A stretch of DNA of 64,000 nucleotides from DTU015 sp964406505 (GCA_964406505.1 CAYORX010000001.1:62001-126000), one strand, 5' to 3'; positions 17,101 to 26,537 are shown, numbered from the stretch's first letter. Translations and numbers: made by a program. Notes: generated from the letters alone by a model not told the origin.

Positions 17101-18528
17101 ATGCATTATGATTCAGTTTTCACTGGGGGTTTAGTTGTTAATCCTACTGGCCTACCTGCGAAACTCGATATCGGCATAAAAGATGGACAAGTAGTTTCGG
17201 TGGCTCAAAACATAGATACTACTTATGCCAAGGCAGAATACGATGTCGATGGAAAAATCGTAATTCCGGGTGTCATTGATCTTCACGTACATACATCCAA
17301 ACGGCATGCTGGCTACAATGCCCATCGCATGATGGCGAAAGCTGGAGTAGTTACTGCTTTTGATGTAGGTGGGCCCTTAAATGAATTTTACGAATATTGT
17401 ATGAGTGATGGAGCGGGGTTAAATATGGCTTGCTTGCAGCAAGTGAAACCGGGGCTTACCGTTAAAGGTCAAGCACCTACTGCTGAAGAAATCACTCAAC
17501 TTCTCGAAAAATCCATTGAGGAAGGTGCTTTAGGGTTAAAGATTCTTGGTGGTCACTATCCTATGACACCCGAATCCACTAGACGTATTATTGAGATAGC
17601 AAATCAACAAAAAGCATATATTGCATTTCATGGTGGTAGTACGAAGAGTGGTAGCAATCTTGAAGGATTACTTGAAGCGATTGAATTGTCGGAAGGATTG
17701 CGCTGCCATATACCACACATAAATAGTTACTGCTGGGGGCAGGTAAGCGATCCTTTAGATGAGATTCTCCAGGCCCTTGACTCACTAAAGAAAAACCGTA
17801 ACGTGTTCAGTGAATCTTATTTAGCGGTAATTAATGGAACTAGTGCAAGATGCGTGAACGGTATTCCGGAAAGTCTTGTCACTCAAAAGTGTTTAGAAGA
17901 TGCAGGATACGAAGCCACTCAAGATGGATTAAGGCAAGCCGTTCTTGATGGGTACGCTCGGATAGCTAAGAGCCGTGGGGGAGAAAACATTAATGTTGTA
18001 GGCGAAGAGGGAGTAGAATGGTGGGAGAATGCCGGTACGGTTACTAGCGTCAATTTCCCTAAAAATCCTGCAGTTGCAAGACTGTTAAGCGCTATTACCA
18101 AGGATGAAAAAGGCGAGTTTGTAGTTGACGCCCTTGCCACAGATGGTGGTGCGCACCCCCGTAACGTTGCAGTCGAAAGAGGTATGGCTTTAGTCAAAAT
18201 GGAAGCCTGGACTCTTACAGAGTTTGTAAGGAAGGTTTCTTATGTCCCCTCAAGGGTGCTTGGGTTAACCAATAAAGGTCACATCTCGCCCGGCAGCGAC
18301 GCTGATATCACCGTCATCGATCCATCGCTTGGCGAAGCAATTATGAGCATGGGATCAGGAAGACTTATATTAGCTAATGGTGTAGTAGTAGGATCAGGAA
18401 CGACCATTATAACAACAGAATTAGGCAAATCGTATGTAGAAAAATTAGGTCTTAAGCCTTATATAGTTGATATCTCAGAAGGTGCACTTTATGAAGGAAC
18501 ACCAGGTGATATTCCCCGCCCGTTCTAA
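17101..18528 (+). CDS. Amidohydrolase family protein, D-aminoacylase/dihydroorotase-like
   Basis: This 475-residue metal-dependent hydrolase shows VIDLHVHTSKRH (HxH metal motif), GLKILGGHYP with a lysine in the position of the bridging metal ligand, AFHGGS, CHIPHINSYCWG, ATDGGAHPRN with the late Asp, and the beta-sandwich return PGSDADITVIDP. The overall layout matches N-acyl-D-amino-acid deacylase-like and hydantoinase-like enzymes, and it is clearly diverged from the copy at 11379. ATG 17101 is chosen because AAGGAGGAAATTA directly precedes it; the frame is open upstream to 17041. Substrate is unknown; context suggests an N-acyl or cyclic amino acid derivative. Confidence 0.85.
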   Translation: MHYDSVFTGGLVVNPTGLPAKLDIGIKDGQVVSVAQNIDTTYAKAEYDVDGKIVIPGVIDLHVHTSKRHAGYNAHRMMAKAGVVTAFDVGGPLNEFYEYCMSDGAGLNMACLQQVKPGLTVKGQAPTAEEITQLLEKSIEEGALGLKILGGHYPMTPESTRRIIEIANQQKAYIAFHGGSTKSGSNLEGLLEAIELSEGLRCHIPHINSYCWGQVSDPLDEILQALDSLKKNRNVFSESYLAVINGTSARCVNGIPESLVTQKCLEDAGYEATQDGLRQAVLDGYARIAKSRGGENINVVGEEGVEWWENAGTVTSVNFPKNPAVARLLSAITKDEKGEFVVDALATDGGAHPRNVAVERGMALVKMEAWTLTEFVRKVSYVPSRVLGLTNKGHISPGSDADITVIDPSLGEAIMSMGSGRLILANGVVVGSGTTIITTELGKSYVEKLGLKPYIVDISEGALYEGTPGDIPRPF

Positions 18529-18573
18529 TCGGTATATTTTAGATGGTATACATGTTCTATGGGAGGTTTTTAA

Positions 18574-19071
18574 ATGGCTGGATCGACTTTTCGTCCAGTA
18601 AGAAGATCTGAGCGCCAAATTACGGCAGATCAGATCGAACGCATTTTAATGACAAGCGAAATAGGATATTTAGGTGTGCTGGGTGACAACCGGTACCCAT
18701 ACGTAATTCCGTTGGGTTTCTGTTATGATAATTCTAAGGGACGTATTTATTTTCATTCCGCGCTTGCAGGACACAAGTTAGATGCCATCAAAGAACATGC
18801 TAAAGTATGTTTTTCCGTAGTTGGACCAACAACTGTCTTGCCTGATGATTTTAGTCTTGCATATGAAAGCGTAGTTGTTTTTGGTAAGGCGCATGTTGTA
18901 GATGGAGTTGAGAAGAGGCAACTTTTGCAAAAAATGTTCGATAAGTATTTTTTGGGAAAAGGGAAGGTTAGCGTTCAAGAGGGCTTGGAGTATATTGACG
19001 AGAATATAGATAAAACGATAGTAGTAGGAATCGATATTGAGCACATGACAGGTAAAAAGCGAGCGAAATAG
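18574..19071 (+). CDS. Pyridoxamine 5'-phosphate oxidase-related flavoprotein (NimA-like)
   Basis: This 165-residue protein has the split-barrel FMN-binding fold pattern: RRSERQITADQIERIL at the start, GYLGVLGDNRYPYVIPLGF, IYFHSALAGHKLD and KVCFSVVGP. It matches the NimA/5-nitroimidazole reductase-like branch of the family, normally soluble dimers that bind FMN. It lies 45 bases after the amidohydrolase gene with GGGAGG before ATG, in the same apparent operon. Its role beside hydrolases is unclear. Confidence 0.88.
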   Translation: MAGSTFRPVRRSERQITADQIERILMTSEIGYLGVLGDNRYPYVIPLGFCYDNSKGRIYFHSALAGHKLDAIKEHAKVCFSVVGPTTVLPDDFSLAYESVVVFGKAHVVDGVEKRQLLQKMFDKYFLGKGKVSVQEGLEYIDENIDKTIVVGIDIEHMTGKKRAK

Positions 19072-19107
19072 CTCAAAACACATAGATGCTAAGAAGGGGG
19101 CGCCAAC

Positions 19108-20304
19108 TTGCTCACTCAAAAACAAACACGTTATATGTTGGAACTTTGCCAAAAGATGATCCAATGCCCAAGTGCTTCAGGTCAGGAAGGCGCTCTTGCT
19201 TCTTTAATACAGCAAGCCATGCGGGAATTGGGTTACGACAAAATCAATAAGGACAAGTATGGCAATATTGTTGGCGAGATTTGCTTTGGAAAATCCGGAA
19301 GCACAATCTTACTTGAAGGACACATGGATCACGTTGCCCCCGGCGATTTGTCTCAGTGGAGCGTTGATCCATATGGGGCAACTATAAAAGACGGTAAAAT
19401 GTATGGCCGTGGAACCTCAGATATGAAGGGTAACTTAGCAGCCATGATAGCTTCTGCTGGTTTTTTAAAAGATGATAACCCAAAGAACTTAAGTGGAAGT
19501 ATTTTGGTAGCGGGTACTGTTCACGAAGAATGTTTCGAAGGTGTGGCTTCCCAACAAATTGGTCATGATTATGACTTGGATTATGTGGTAATAGGCGAAG
19601 CCTCGTCGCTAAATTTAAAACGGGGCCAAAGGGGACGGGCGGAAGTTGTGCTTGAAACTTACGGTGAATCAGTTCATTCATCCAGTCCCCAACAGGGGCT
19701 AAACGCCGTAAAGAAAATGGTTAAACTCCTATCCAAAATAGAAGAACTGTACAAACCTCCTAGTGACCACATATTGGGTGACGGTATATTAGAGATCACA
19801 GATATTATTTCGTCTCCATACCCAGGAGCTAGTGTTGTGCCAGACAAATGTAGAGTTACTTTCGACAGAAGACTTTTAGTGGGGGAAACCGAAGAAGATG
19901 TGTTAGAGTTTTTTCATACCCTCATATGCAAAATGAAATCTTGTGATCCTCAACTTCGAGCTGATGTATTTATTGCTACAGGAGAAGAGCGATGTTATAC
20001 CGGTCACACTATTAAAGCTACGAGGTTTGCGCCGGGATGGTTAATTAATGATAATCATCCCTATGTTGTTAAGTCTTTAGAAGCGCTTTCAAGCATAGGA
20101 TTGTCGCCCAAACTTTCTCATTATGCTTTTTGCACAAACGGTAGTTATTACGCTGGCGTTGCTAATATACCTACAATTGGATTTGGCGCGTCAGACGAAG
20201 AATTGGCTCATATAATCGATGAGTACATTGAAGTGGATCATCTTATTTCGGCATGTAAAGGATATTATGCGATTTCAAAAGCAATGCTCGACCGGTCATG
20301 CTGA
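19108..20304 (+). CDS. M20 family metallohydrolase, YgeY-like
   Basis: This 398-residue di-zinc amidohydrolase shows LLEGHMDHVAPGD (first metal His), GRGTSDMKGNLAAM (bridging Asp), TVHEECFEGVA (general base Glu and metal ligand), IGEASSLNLKRGQRGRAE, and SFGASDEELAHIIDEYIE-type text near the C-terminus (here GFGASDEELAHIIDEYIE). The CFEGVA segment is characteristic of YgeY, an M20 branch named for its link to selenium metabolism, though no other selenium genes are here. TTG 19108 follows GAAGGGGGCGCCAAC. It probably cleaves an amide or peptide bond as part of the same hydrolase operon. Confidence 0.9.
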   Translation: MLTQKQTRYMLELCQKMIQCPSASGQEGALASLIQQAMRELGYDKINKDKYGNIVGEICFGKSGSTILLEGHMDHVAPGDLSQWSVDPYGATIKDGKMYGRGTSDMKGNLAAMIASAGFLKDDNPKNLSGSILVAGTVHEECFEGVASQQIGHDYDLDYVVIGEASSLNLKRGQRGRAEVVLETYGESVHSSSPQQGLNAVKKMVKLLSKIEELYKPPSDHILGDGILEITDIISSPYPGASVVPDKCRVTFDRRLLVGETEEDVLEFFHTLICKMKSCDPQLRADVFIATGEERCYTGHTIKATRFAPGWLINDNHPYVVKSLEALSSIGLSPKLSHYAFCTNGSYYAGVANIPTIGFGASDEELAHIIDEYIEVDHLISACKGYYAISKAMLDRSC

Positions 20305-20344
20305 TGTTATTTGAAAATGTACTTACATTTCGGGGGTGGAGTGG

Positions 20345-21592
20345 TTGGATTTAATTATAAAAAATGTAAAGATATTTGACGGCACTGGTAAAAAGCCTTA
20401 TGGTCCTGCGGTGGTCTTTATAAAGGACGACAAGATAAAACAGATCGATGTTTTTGATGATGCGTCGGCCCCTAAATCTTTCGAAAACAACACTAAGGTT
20501 GTCGATGGTACTGATCTGTTTTTAATGCCTGGACTTATAGATTGTCACGTACATATCACAGGTTCGGGTGATCCTGACCCCCTAAAACGTATGAAAGAAC
20601 TTGTACCTCATGCTGCCATAAGATCAACTCTTAATGCTAAAGCGGCACTGGAAGCCGGCATAACGGCTTTAAGAGATGCCGGTGGAGCGTTTTTGATAGA
20701 TGTTGGACTCAAACAGGCTATAAATGAAGGGTTGGTACAAGGTCCAAGGCTTAAAGTAGCCGGTAGGGGGCTTTCTATTACAGGAGGTCACGGTGATAGT
20801 TGTAATGGATGGCCACCTGAAATTGAGTTTAAAGGACGTTGTGTAGTAGACAGTCCTGACGAAGCTAGAAGAGCAGCAAGAGAGCAATTGAGGGATGGCG
20901 CGGATCATCTAAAACTGCATGCAACTGGTGGGGTGATGTCTGAAGGCGATGTCCCTACGGCAAGGGGTTTAACGATTGAGGAAATGCGGGCCGCTATTGA
21001 AGAAGCCACAAATGTAGGCAAAAAAACCATGGCACATGCACAAGGCTCGAACGGAATAAAAAATGCAATTTTAGCAGGTATATCTTCTATTGAACACGGG
21101 TTTTATTTAACTGACGAGATTATTGAACTTATGCTAAAACGAGATGTATTTCTTGTTCCTACACTAAGTGCCGTACATCATATCATCGTACAGGGCACAA
21201 AGGCGGGTATTCCTGAATACGGCGTTGCCAAAGCGCGGGAGGCTCGCGAAAGCCATCTTGACAGTTTTTATAAGGCTTACAAGGCCGGGGTAAAAATTGC
21301 TATGGGTACTGATGCTGCCACTCCGTTTAATTACCATGGTAAGAACGCCTTAGAATTGGAACTCATGGTCAATGCAGGCATGACCCCAACAGATGCTCTC
21401 GTAGCCGTAACAAGCCGTGGAGCTGAGCTACTGGGTTGGGGCGACAAAATGGGGCAAGTCAAAGCAGGGTTTTGGGCAGACTTAATTCTAGTTGACGGAA
21501 ACCCAATCGCCGACATTAAAGTGCTTCAGGACAAAAATCGCATTAAGATAGTTATAAAGGCTGGTAAAATCGTTTCCGATAAGCGTAAATAA
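20345..21592 (+). CDS. Metal-dependent amidohydrolase, imidazolonepropionase/Xaa-Pro dipeptidase-like
   Basis: This 415-residue protein has GLIDCHVHITG (HxH), HLKLHATGGVMSEGD with the likely carboxylated lysine, MAHAQGSNGIKNA and SIEHGFYLTDE (later His ligands), AMGTDAATPFNYHG (Asp) and the return PGFWADLILVDGNP-type text (here KAGFWADLILVDGNP). The pattern matches the cyclic-dipeptide and Xaa-Pro-type amidohydrolases (Sgx9260-like). TTG 20345 is chosen because GGGGGTGG lies 6-8 bases upstream; an in-frame GTG at 20336 would overlap that binding site. It ends the hydrolase operon and is followed by a terminator. Confidence 0.88.
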   Translation: MDLIIKNVKIFDGTGKKPYGPAVVFIKDDKIKQIDVFDDASAPKSFENNTKVVDGTDLFLMPGLIDCHVHITGSGDPDPLKRMKELVPHAAIRSTLNAKAALEAGITALRDAGGAFLIDVGLKQAINEGLVQGPRLKVAGRGLSITGGHGDSCNGWPPEIEFKGRCVVDSPDEARRAAREQLRDGADHLKLHATGGVMSEGDVPTARGLTIEEMRAAIEEATNVGKKTMAHAQGSNGIKNAILAGISSIEHGFYLTDEIIELMLKRDVFLVPTLSAVHHIIVQGTKAGIPEYGVAKAREARESHLDSFYKAYKAGVKIAMGTDAATPFNYHGKNALELELMVNAGMTPTDALVAVTSRGAELLGWGDKMGQVKAGFWADLILVDGNPIADIKVLQDKNRIKIVIKAGKIVSDKRK

Positions 21593-21608
21593 CGATTAGG
21601 GTAAGAAT

Positions 21609-21660
21609 AGGTGCTTGCAAACACATCAAATTTTTCGTTTTGTAGGCACCTGTATTTTTA
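21609..21660 (+). terminator. Terminator after the hydrolase operon
   Basis: AGGTGC (21609-21614) pairs with GCACCT (21646-21651) around a further imperfect GCAAAC/GTTTTG stem, followed by GTATTTTTA. Confidence 0.65.
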
Positions 21661-21713
21661 AACAATTAATCGTTAATAACTGCTAGATCCAGATGTAATG
21701 AAACATGTATACG

Positions 21714-22310
21714 TTAAGATAATTCCCACAAATATAAAGAAGCTACGCTACCGTAGGGGGAATAACGTTTTCTGTATTTCTCGAATTCTGCTTTTGTAAG
21801 TTTCTCTAAATTGTAAAGGTTTTTCATTCCTCGTCTTAGTGCCATATCTCCCCAACTTAATACATCAGGGCGCTGCAAAGAGAATATAAGTAGCATTTCT
21901 GCCGTCCAGATACCTATCCCGGGAAGAGAGGACAATAGTTTTATGATTTGTTTGTCAGATAGGCCAGCTAAAGAACTTAAGTCAACTTTTCCCTCTATTA
22001 AGCTATTAGCCGTGCTTTTAATATAGTTAGCTTTTCGCATTGACATTCCACATTGCTGGATACTTTGGATATCTAGGGCTGCAATGTTTGATGGTGTAAC
22101 CTCTTTTACAGATGAATATAATCTGTGCCATACTGTAGCGGCTGCTTTTTTAGAAATCTGTTGCGCTACAATATTGCGAATAAGGGCTTCAAATAGATTC
22201 GGGTTTACTTCACGCTTTATCATGCCTATTTCAGCGATAGCTTGACCCAAAAGCTCATCTTGCCTAGCAAGATACTCTATTTCATCTTGTCCGTATTTGA
22301 AGAATTGCAT
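21714..22310 (-). CDS. DNA-3-methyladenine glycosylase II-like HhH-GPD protein
   Basis: This 198-residue base-excision repair enzyme has the helix-hairpin-helix segment LLSSLPGIGIWTAEMLLIFSL followed by the GPD-type region RPDVLSWGDMALRRG, where Asp is the expected catalytic residue. IVAQQISKKAA near residue 50 is also typical of AlkA/MAG proteins. It lacks the N-terminal extra domain of E. coli AlkA and is of the short type. The start at 22310 is set by AGAAGGAG 7 bases upstream; the frame continues to 22388 without a better start. No other alkylation-repair gene is adjacent. Confidence 0.88.
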   Translation of the reverse strand: MQFFKYGQDEIEYLARQDELLGQAIAEIGMIKREVNPNLFEALIRNIVAQQISKKAAATVWHRLYSSVKEVTPSNIAALDIQSIQQCGMSMRKANYIKSTANSLIEGKVDLSSLAGLSDKQIIKLLSSLPGIGIWTAEMLLIFSLQRPDVLSWGDMALRRGMKNLYNLEKLTKAEFEKYRKRYSPYGSVASLYLWELS

Positions 22311-22567
22311 CGAATTGCTCCTTCTCGAATGGTAGGTAACTAATTTTTCATGGTAATCCATGTCCAGGCCATTATTCTGCTTTAGCAAGTAAAATTCCTT
22401 TATCTAAAATTTTTGCAGTCAAACAATTTACACGTTCGGACTCGGGTGTTTATTGAAAAATTCGTATATTTACATATATGGACGCATGAGTTTACTAGAT
22501 GAACACGGGTTCGGATGGTAAATTTACTTTGTAGGCCAGTAGATGATTCATGTTAGGAGGCATGGTA

Positions 22568-23665
22568 ATGGTGAAAAAAGCCTTTAAAACATTTGTGTTT
22601 ATCTTAACTTTAGCTGCATTTTTAATGTTCTTAGTTGGTTGCAATACTGATTCGACTGTTCAAAAATCTAAGCAAAGCGATATTGCGAAAATTGGACTTG
22701 GACATATAACAAGTATTGCAGATTCCATAGGTCTTGTAAAAAACGAAGACGGAACTGTAATTCCGCCGATTGCCAAAGTTAACACTGTTATTGCAGTGAT
22801 AGGCTTTGATAGCCGGGATAGAGTTGTTAAAGCAACATTAGATAACGTTCAAAGCGATGTTAAATTTGATGAGGAACTTCAAATCGTATCGGATTTAGCT
22901 CAGAAACCTAAAACCAAGATAGAACTTGGCGATGCTTATGGTCTTAAAAAAGTGTCGGAGATCGGCAAAGAATGGTTTGAGCAGATCAATGAGCTCGAAA
23001 ACTGGATGATCGGAAAAGATATAACTGAGATTAAAAACTTAAAGGTTAAACAACGTGATGTTGGCTATCCAGCGGTACCCGATATCCCCGAACTTACTTC
23101 TATGGTTACTATAACTGTGCAGGATTATCTCGCGGTTGTCGAGGAAGCATTTAAAAATGTGGTAGAAGTTCCTCCCGGCGCCGTTAAGATGGGACTTGGC
23201 ACAGAGATATCAATGGGCGGTTCCCAAGGATACTCAGTGACTGGCGATGATTTGAAGATATTGCCTAAAGCGCAAGTGGATGTCACTCTTGCTGGAGGTG
23301 TTTTTGACGAAAATGGTAAAGTTCTAAAGGCATTGATAGATGTGATACAAGCTACAGTAGATTATAATGAGCAAGGCCAAATTATGTCCGATAAAATTTC
23401 TCAGATAAAATCGAAAAAGCAGCTTGGAGATAAATACGGAATGATAAAAGTTTCTGCTATTAATAAAGAATGGTATGAGCAGATTTCGGAACTTGAAAAC
23501 TGGATGGTTGGTAAAACAGTAGAAGAGATCACTGCCCTTAAGGTTCAAGAACGTAGTTCGGATTATCCTGCAGTTCCTGATGTTCCCGAACTTGTATCGT
23601 TAGTTACTGTAAGCGTACAAGATTATCTTGCTGCGGTTGATGAAGCTTACGAAAAATCTAAATAA
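22568..23665 (+). CDS. Lipoprotein with two tandem repeats of about 150 residues
   Basis: This 365-residue protein has a lipoprotein signal peptide with lipobox FLVGC (Cys about 25). The mature part contains two copies of one module, about 40-195 and 205-365, each ending in matching text: LENWMIGKDITEIKNLKVK with YPAVPDIPEL in the first and LENWMVGKTVEEITALKVQ with YPAVPDVPEL in the second. Both copies close with VQDYLA. ATG 22568 is chosen over 22562 because of spacing to AGGAGG. The next gene encodes ApbE, so a role in extracytoplasmic redox is possible, but no FMN-attachment motif (S/T-GAT) is present. Family unknown to me. Confidence 0.78.
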   Translation: MVKKAFKTFVFILTLAAFLMFLVGCNTDSTVQKSKQSDIAKIGLGHITSIADSIGLVKNEDGTVIPPIAKVNTVIAVIGFDSRDRVVKATLDNVQSDVKFDEELQIVSDLAQKPKTKIELGDAYGLKKVSEIGKEWFEQINELENWMIGKDITEIKNLKVKQRDVGYPAVPDIPELTSMVTITVQDYLAVVEEAFKNVVEVPPGAVKMGLGTEISMGGSQGYSVTGDDLKILPKAQVDVTLAGGVFDENGKVLKALIDVIQATVDYNEQGQIMSDKISQIKSKKQLGDKYGMIKVSAINKEWYEQISELENWMVGKTVEEITALKVQERSSDYPAVPDVPELVSLVTVSVQDYLAAVDEAYEKSK

Positions 23666-23676
23666 CATGAATTTTT

Positions 23677-23705
23677 CCCCCGGTTTATCAGTACAGGCCG
23701 GGGGA
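23677..23705 (+). terminator. Hairpin between the lipoprotein and apbE genes
   Basis: CCCCCGG (23677-23683) pairs with CCGGGGG (23698-23704). Only TTT follows, so it may be a partial terminator or attenuator that lowers apbE expression relative to the lipoprotein. Confidence 0.5.
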
Positions 23706-23736
23706 GTTTCAAATTATCTAAAAGTGGAGAATAATC

Positions 23737-24849
23737 ATGAAACAAGCGTGTGCCAAAAAATATTTACGCTTAAATTGCCATATCGCTATAGCGGTATGTG
23801 CAACTTTATTGTTTTTGGGTTGCACTAGCTCTGGTTTAAAATATGTGAAATATACGGATACCTTCTTCGATGTTTTCGATACTGCAATAACCATAGTTGT
23901 CTATGCTAAGACTGAACAACAGTTTAGTTCATATTTTCAACACGCTAAGGCTCGTTTTTATGAGCTCCATCAGTTATATGATATTTATAATGATTATGAA
24001 GGCATTAATAACATAAAAACGATAAACGATAACGCGGGCATCAGACCTGTAGAAGTGTCTAAAGAGATAATCGATCTATTGATTTTTGCCAAAGCCCAAT
24101 ACCAACAGATAAGCAGTCAAACAAATATTGCTATGGGTCCAGTGTTGCAACTATGGCACTTGTATCGAGAACAAGGGATTCAAGTTCCTGAACACGCCGA
24201 ACTTCCGCCTATGGATGCGTTACAAAATGCGGGATGCTATACAGACTTAGATAAAGTAATCGTTGATATAGAAAATAATACTGTATTTTTAGTAGACAAA
24301 CATATGAGTCTTGATGTTGGATCAGTAGCAAAAGGTTTTGCTATGGAAATAGTAGTTCAAGAAATGATCGCTCAAGGGCTTGAATCAGCCATGATTAGCG
24401 CAGGCGGTCAAATTCGTACCGTTGGTAAACCATTGGACGATATACGTGAGCGATGGGGAGTGGGTATTCATAACCCCGAACACTCGATTTTTGCAGAAGA
24501 TAGCTTGCTCGATGTAATATTCATTAACGATGTTTCAGTTGCTAACAGCGGTGATTATCAGCGGTATTATATGGTGGATGGTCAAGCTTACCACCATCTT
24601 ATCGATCCCCAAACCCTTATGCCTTCACGATATTTCAGTGCCGTTACGGTGGTTGCCAATGATTCTGGAAGCGCAGATTTTTTGTCTACTGCATTATTCT
24701 TATTGCCCTATGAAAAAAGCAGGGCACTTGCCGATTCCCTTGATGATGTTGAAGTTTTATGGATTATGCCTGATGGCAGTACACAGTTTACATCGGGGCT
24801 GAAGCAGATAATGAGAAGCTTCGGCGCTACAGGCTCCAAATCAAAGTAA
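23737..24849 (+). CDS. apbE: FAD:protein FMN transferase, lipoprotein
   Basis: ApbE attaches FMN covalently to Thr/Ser of secreted flavoproteins. The 370-residue product has a lipoprotein signal (lipobox FLGC, Cys about 29), an FDTAITI-type segment near residue 48, the core LDVGSVAKGFAMEIVV, SAGGQIRTVG, WGVGIHNP and the metal-site region NSGDYQRYYMVDGQAYHHLIDP with SADFLSTALF. Lipid anchoring places it outside the membrane. The only clear target in this window is the double FMN-binding protein at 55389; the preceding repeat lipoprotein lacks the acceptor motif. Confidence 0.93.
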   Translation: MKQACAKKYLRLNCHIAIAVCATLLFLGCTSSGLKYVKYTDTFFDVFDTAITIVVYAKTEQQFSSYFQHAKARFYELHQLYDIYNDYEGINNIKTINDNAGIRPVEVSKEIIDLLIFAKAQYQQISSQTNIAMGPVLQLWHLYREQGIQVPEHAELPPMDALQNAGCYTDLDKVIVDIENNTVFLVDKHMSLDVGSVAKGFAMEIVVQEMIAQGLESAMISAGGQIRTVGKPLDDIRERWGVGIHNPEHSIFAEDSLLDVIFINDVSVANSGDYQRYYMVDGQAYHHLIDPQTLMPSRYFSAVTVVANDSGSADFLSTALFLLPYEKSRALADSLDDVEVLWIMPDGSTQFTSGLKQIMRSFGATGSKSK

Positions 24850-25014
24850 TCTAACGTTTACCTACTCCGGAATAAATCGTAAATCAAGGTAATAATGTAT
24901 TAATGGAATATAGCTGGCGGTTGCTCTGACTGTGTAAAACCTTAATTGGAAAGAATTGTCCCGAAAACCAGGCTATAGTCTAAAAGAAAAATACATGAAG
25001 GGTAGGTGAAAATC

Positions 25015-25788
25015 ATGACACTTGCTGAAGGTATGAGGGTTACTTTTTTAATAGAATTGCTTTTCTGTACGGCGATCTTGATGATGATTTCTAGAGCGCG
25101 AAAAGGTATTAAAATTCCTCAATTGTATCAAGTTCCGGGACTAGATGCGATAGACGAAGCCATAGGTCGAGCTACTGAAATGGGCAGACCCGTTCATTTC
25201 TCACCTGGCATTGGTAGCGTTGACAATGCTCAAACCCTTGCAGGACTCTCCATTTTAAGTTATGTGGCGCGCCAATGTGCAAGATACGAAACTGATCTTA
25301 TTGCTACGAATCGCCAAACTGTGGTCTACCCTATTGCAGAAGAAATAGTAAAGCAGGCTTTCGCTCAGGAAGGGAAATTAGCTGATTACAAGATCGAGAA
25401 CGTCCGGTTTATCTCTCAAGATCAATGGGCGTACGCTTCGGGTGTTACAGGCATTATGCATCGGGAAAAACCTGCGGCTAATTTTTTATTAGGGGCATTT
25501 TGGGCCGAATCGCTACTTTTTGCAGAGATCGGTGCTACCACAGGAGCGATGCAAGTTGCCGGTACAGCAAGAACAGGGCAAATTCCATTTTTCGTAGTTG
25601 CGTGTGACTATTGTCTTATTGGGGAAGAACTTTTCGCCGCTAGTGCGTACCTCACGAAAGAACCCATTTTAGTAGGTAGCCTTATTGTGCAGGACTGGGG
25701 AAAAATGTTTGCAGCCATTTGCATAGTTATAGGCGTTCTTCTAGAATCGGCAGGCATAACAGCTTTTAAAGGCTTATTAGGCAAATGA
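25015..25788 (+). CDS. DUF6754-like membrane protein, cassette 2 gene A
   Basis: This 257-residue paralogue of the gene at 6942 has one terminal helix at each end and a central domain. Identical or near-identical stretches include GRATEMGRPVHF, QTLAGLSILSYVARQ, FFVVACDYCLIGEE and AYLTKEPILVGSL. ATG 25015 lies 8 bases after AGGGTAGG; a GTG at 25006 is less well placed. It opens a second A-B-C-D set with the same order as the first. The two copies differ throughout, so the duplication is old or one set was acquired separately. Function unknown. Confidence 0.8.
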   Translation: MTLAEGMRVTFLIELLFCTAILMMISRARKGIKIPQLYQVPGLDAIDEAIGRATEMGRPVHFSPGIGSVDNAQTLAGLSILSYVARQCARYETDLIATNRQTVVYPIAEEIVKQAFAQEGKLADYKIENVRFISQDQWAYASGVTGIMHREKPAANFLLGAFWAESLLFAEIGATTGAMQVAGTARTGQIPFFVVACDYCLIGEELFAASAYLTKEPILVGSLIVQDWGKMFAAICIVIGVLLESAGITAFKGLLGK

Positions 25789-25870
25789 GTTCGGAAAAAT
25801 GCTTGATACCTCCAAATCTTACATCACGAACAAAATCCAATATGGATTGTTATGAGAGGAGGGACGATCG

Positions 25871-26506
25871 TTGAGACAGGAACTTCCAATTTTACTTGGG
25901 CTAGCGTTTGGACTCTTCATAATTGTAGCGATGTTTGTAGGCGGTGTTCCAGCTTTTGCGGAAGCTAAAAGTGTCGTAGATGACTGGTTTTTGATTGTGA
26001 GTGCTTGGGCCGTTGCAGTAGGAATTGTTAACCTTACACAAATTCATGCAAAAAGGGTACAGAAAAAACGAGAAGGTTATGTGTTCAGTGCATGGCTAAT
26101 GATTTGTATGTTTGGCATGACATTTTATGGTATATTCGTATGCAAAAACGCAGAACATGCGGGTTGGCTTTTCATGTATAACACGTTCATCGCCCCCATG
26201 AGCGCAACGGTTTATTCTACGGTGCTGTTCTATATCAGTGCCGCCTCATATAGAGCTTTTCGAGTTAGAAATAAAGAAGCAGCTATTTTGCTGGTTGCTG
26301 CTTTAATTATGATGCTTGGCAGGGTTCCCTTAGGCACAGTTTTGCTTGGGAATTGGATCGAATCCGCGGCTGATTGGGTGTTAAATGTGCCTAATTCGGC
26401 AGGTATGAGGGGTATTCAGATAGGGGCTACCCTAGGTGCCATAGCGACAGCATTAAGGATTCTTGTCGGAATTGAACGTGCACACGTCGGTGGTGGTGGC
26501 GAATGA
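25871..26506 (+). CDS. Polytopic membrane protein, cassette 2 gene B
   Basis: This 211-residue protein, counterpart of the gene at 7740, has about six hydrophobic helices and a basic loop HAKRVQKKREG in the same place. The C-terminal motif PNSAGMRGIQIGATLGA is shared. TTG 25871 follows GAGGAGGGACGATCG. An 82-base gap separates it from gene A, wider than in cassette 1. No named family is recognised. Confidence 0.75.
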   Translation: MRQELPILLGLAFGLFIIVAMFVGGVPAFAEAKSVVDDWFLIVSAWAVAVGIVNLTQIHAKRVQKKREGYVFSAWLMICMFGMTFYGIFVCKNAEHAGWLFMYNTFIAPMSATVYSTVLFYISAASYRAFRVRNKEAAILLVAALIMMLGRVPLGTVLLGNWIESAADWVLNVPNSAGMRGIQIGATLGAIATALRILVGIERAHVGGGGE

Positions 26507-26537
26507 TATCACTTTTAAAACGAGGAGGTGAACCTTT

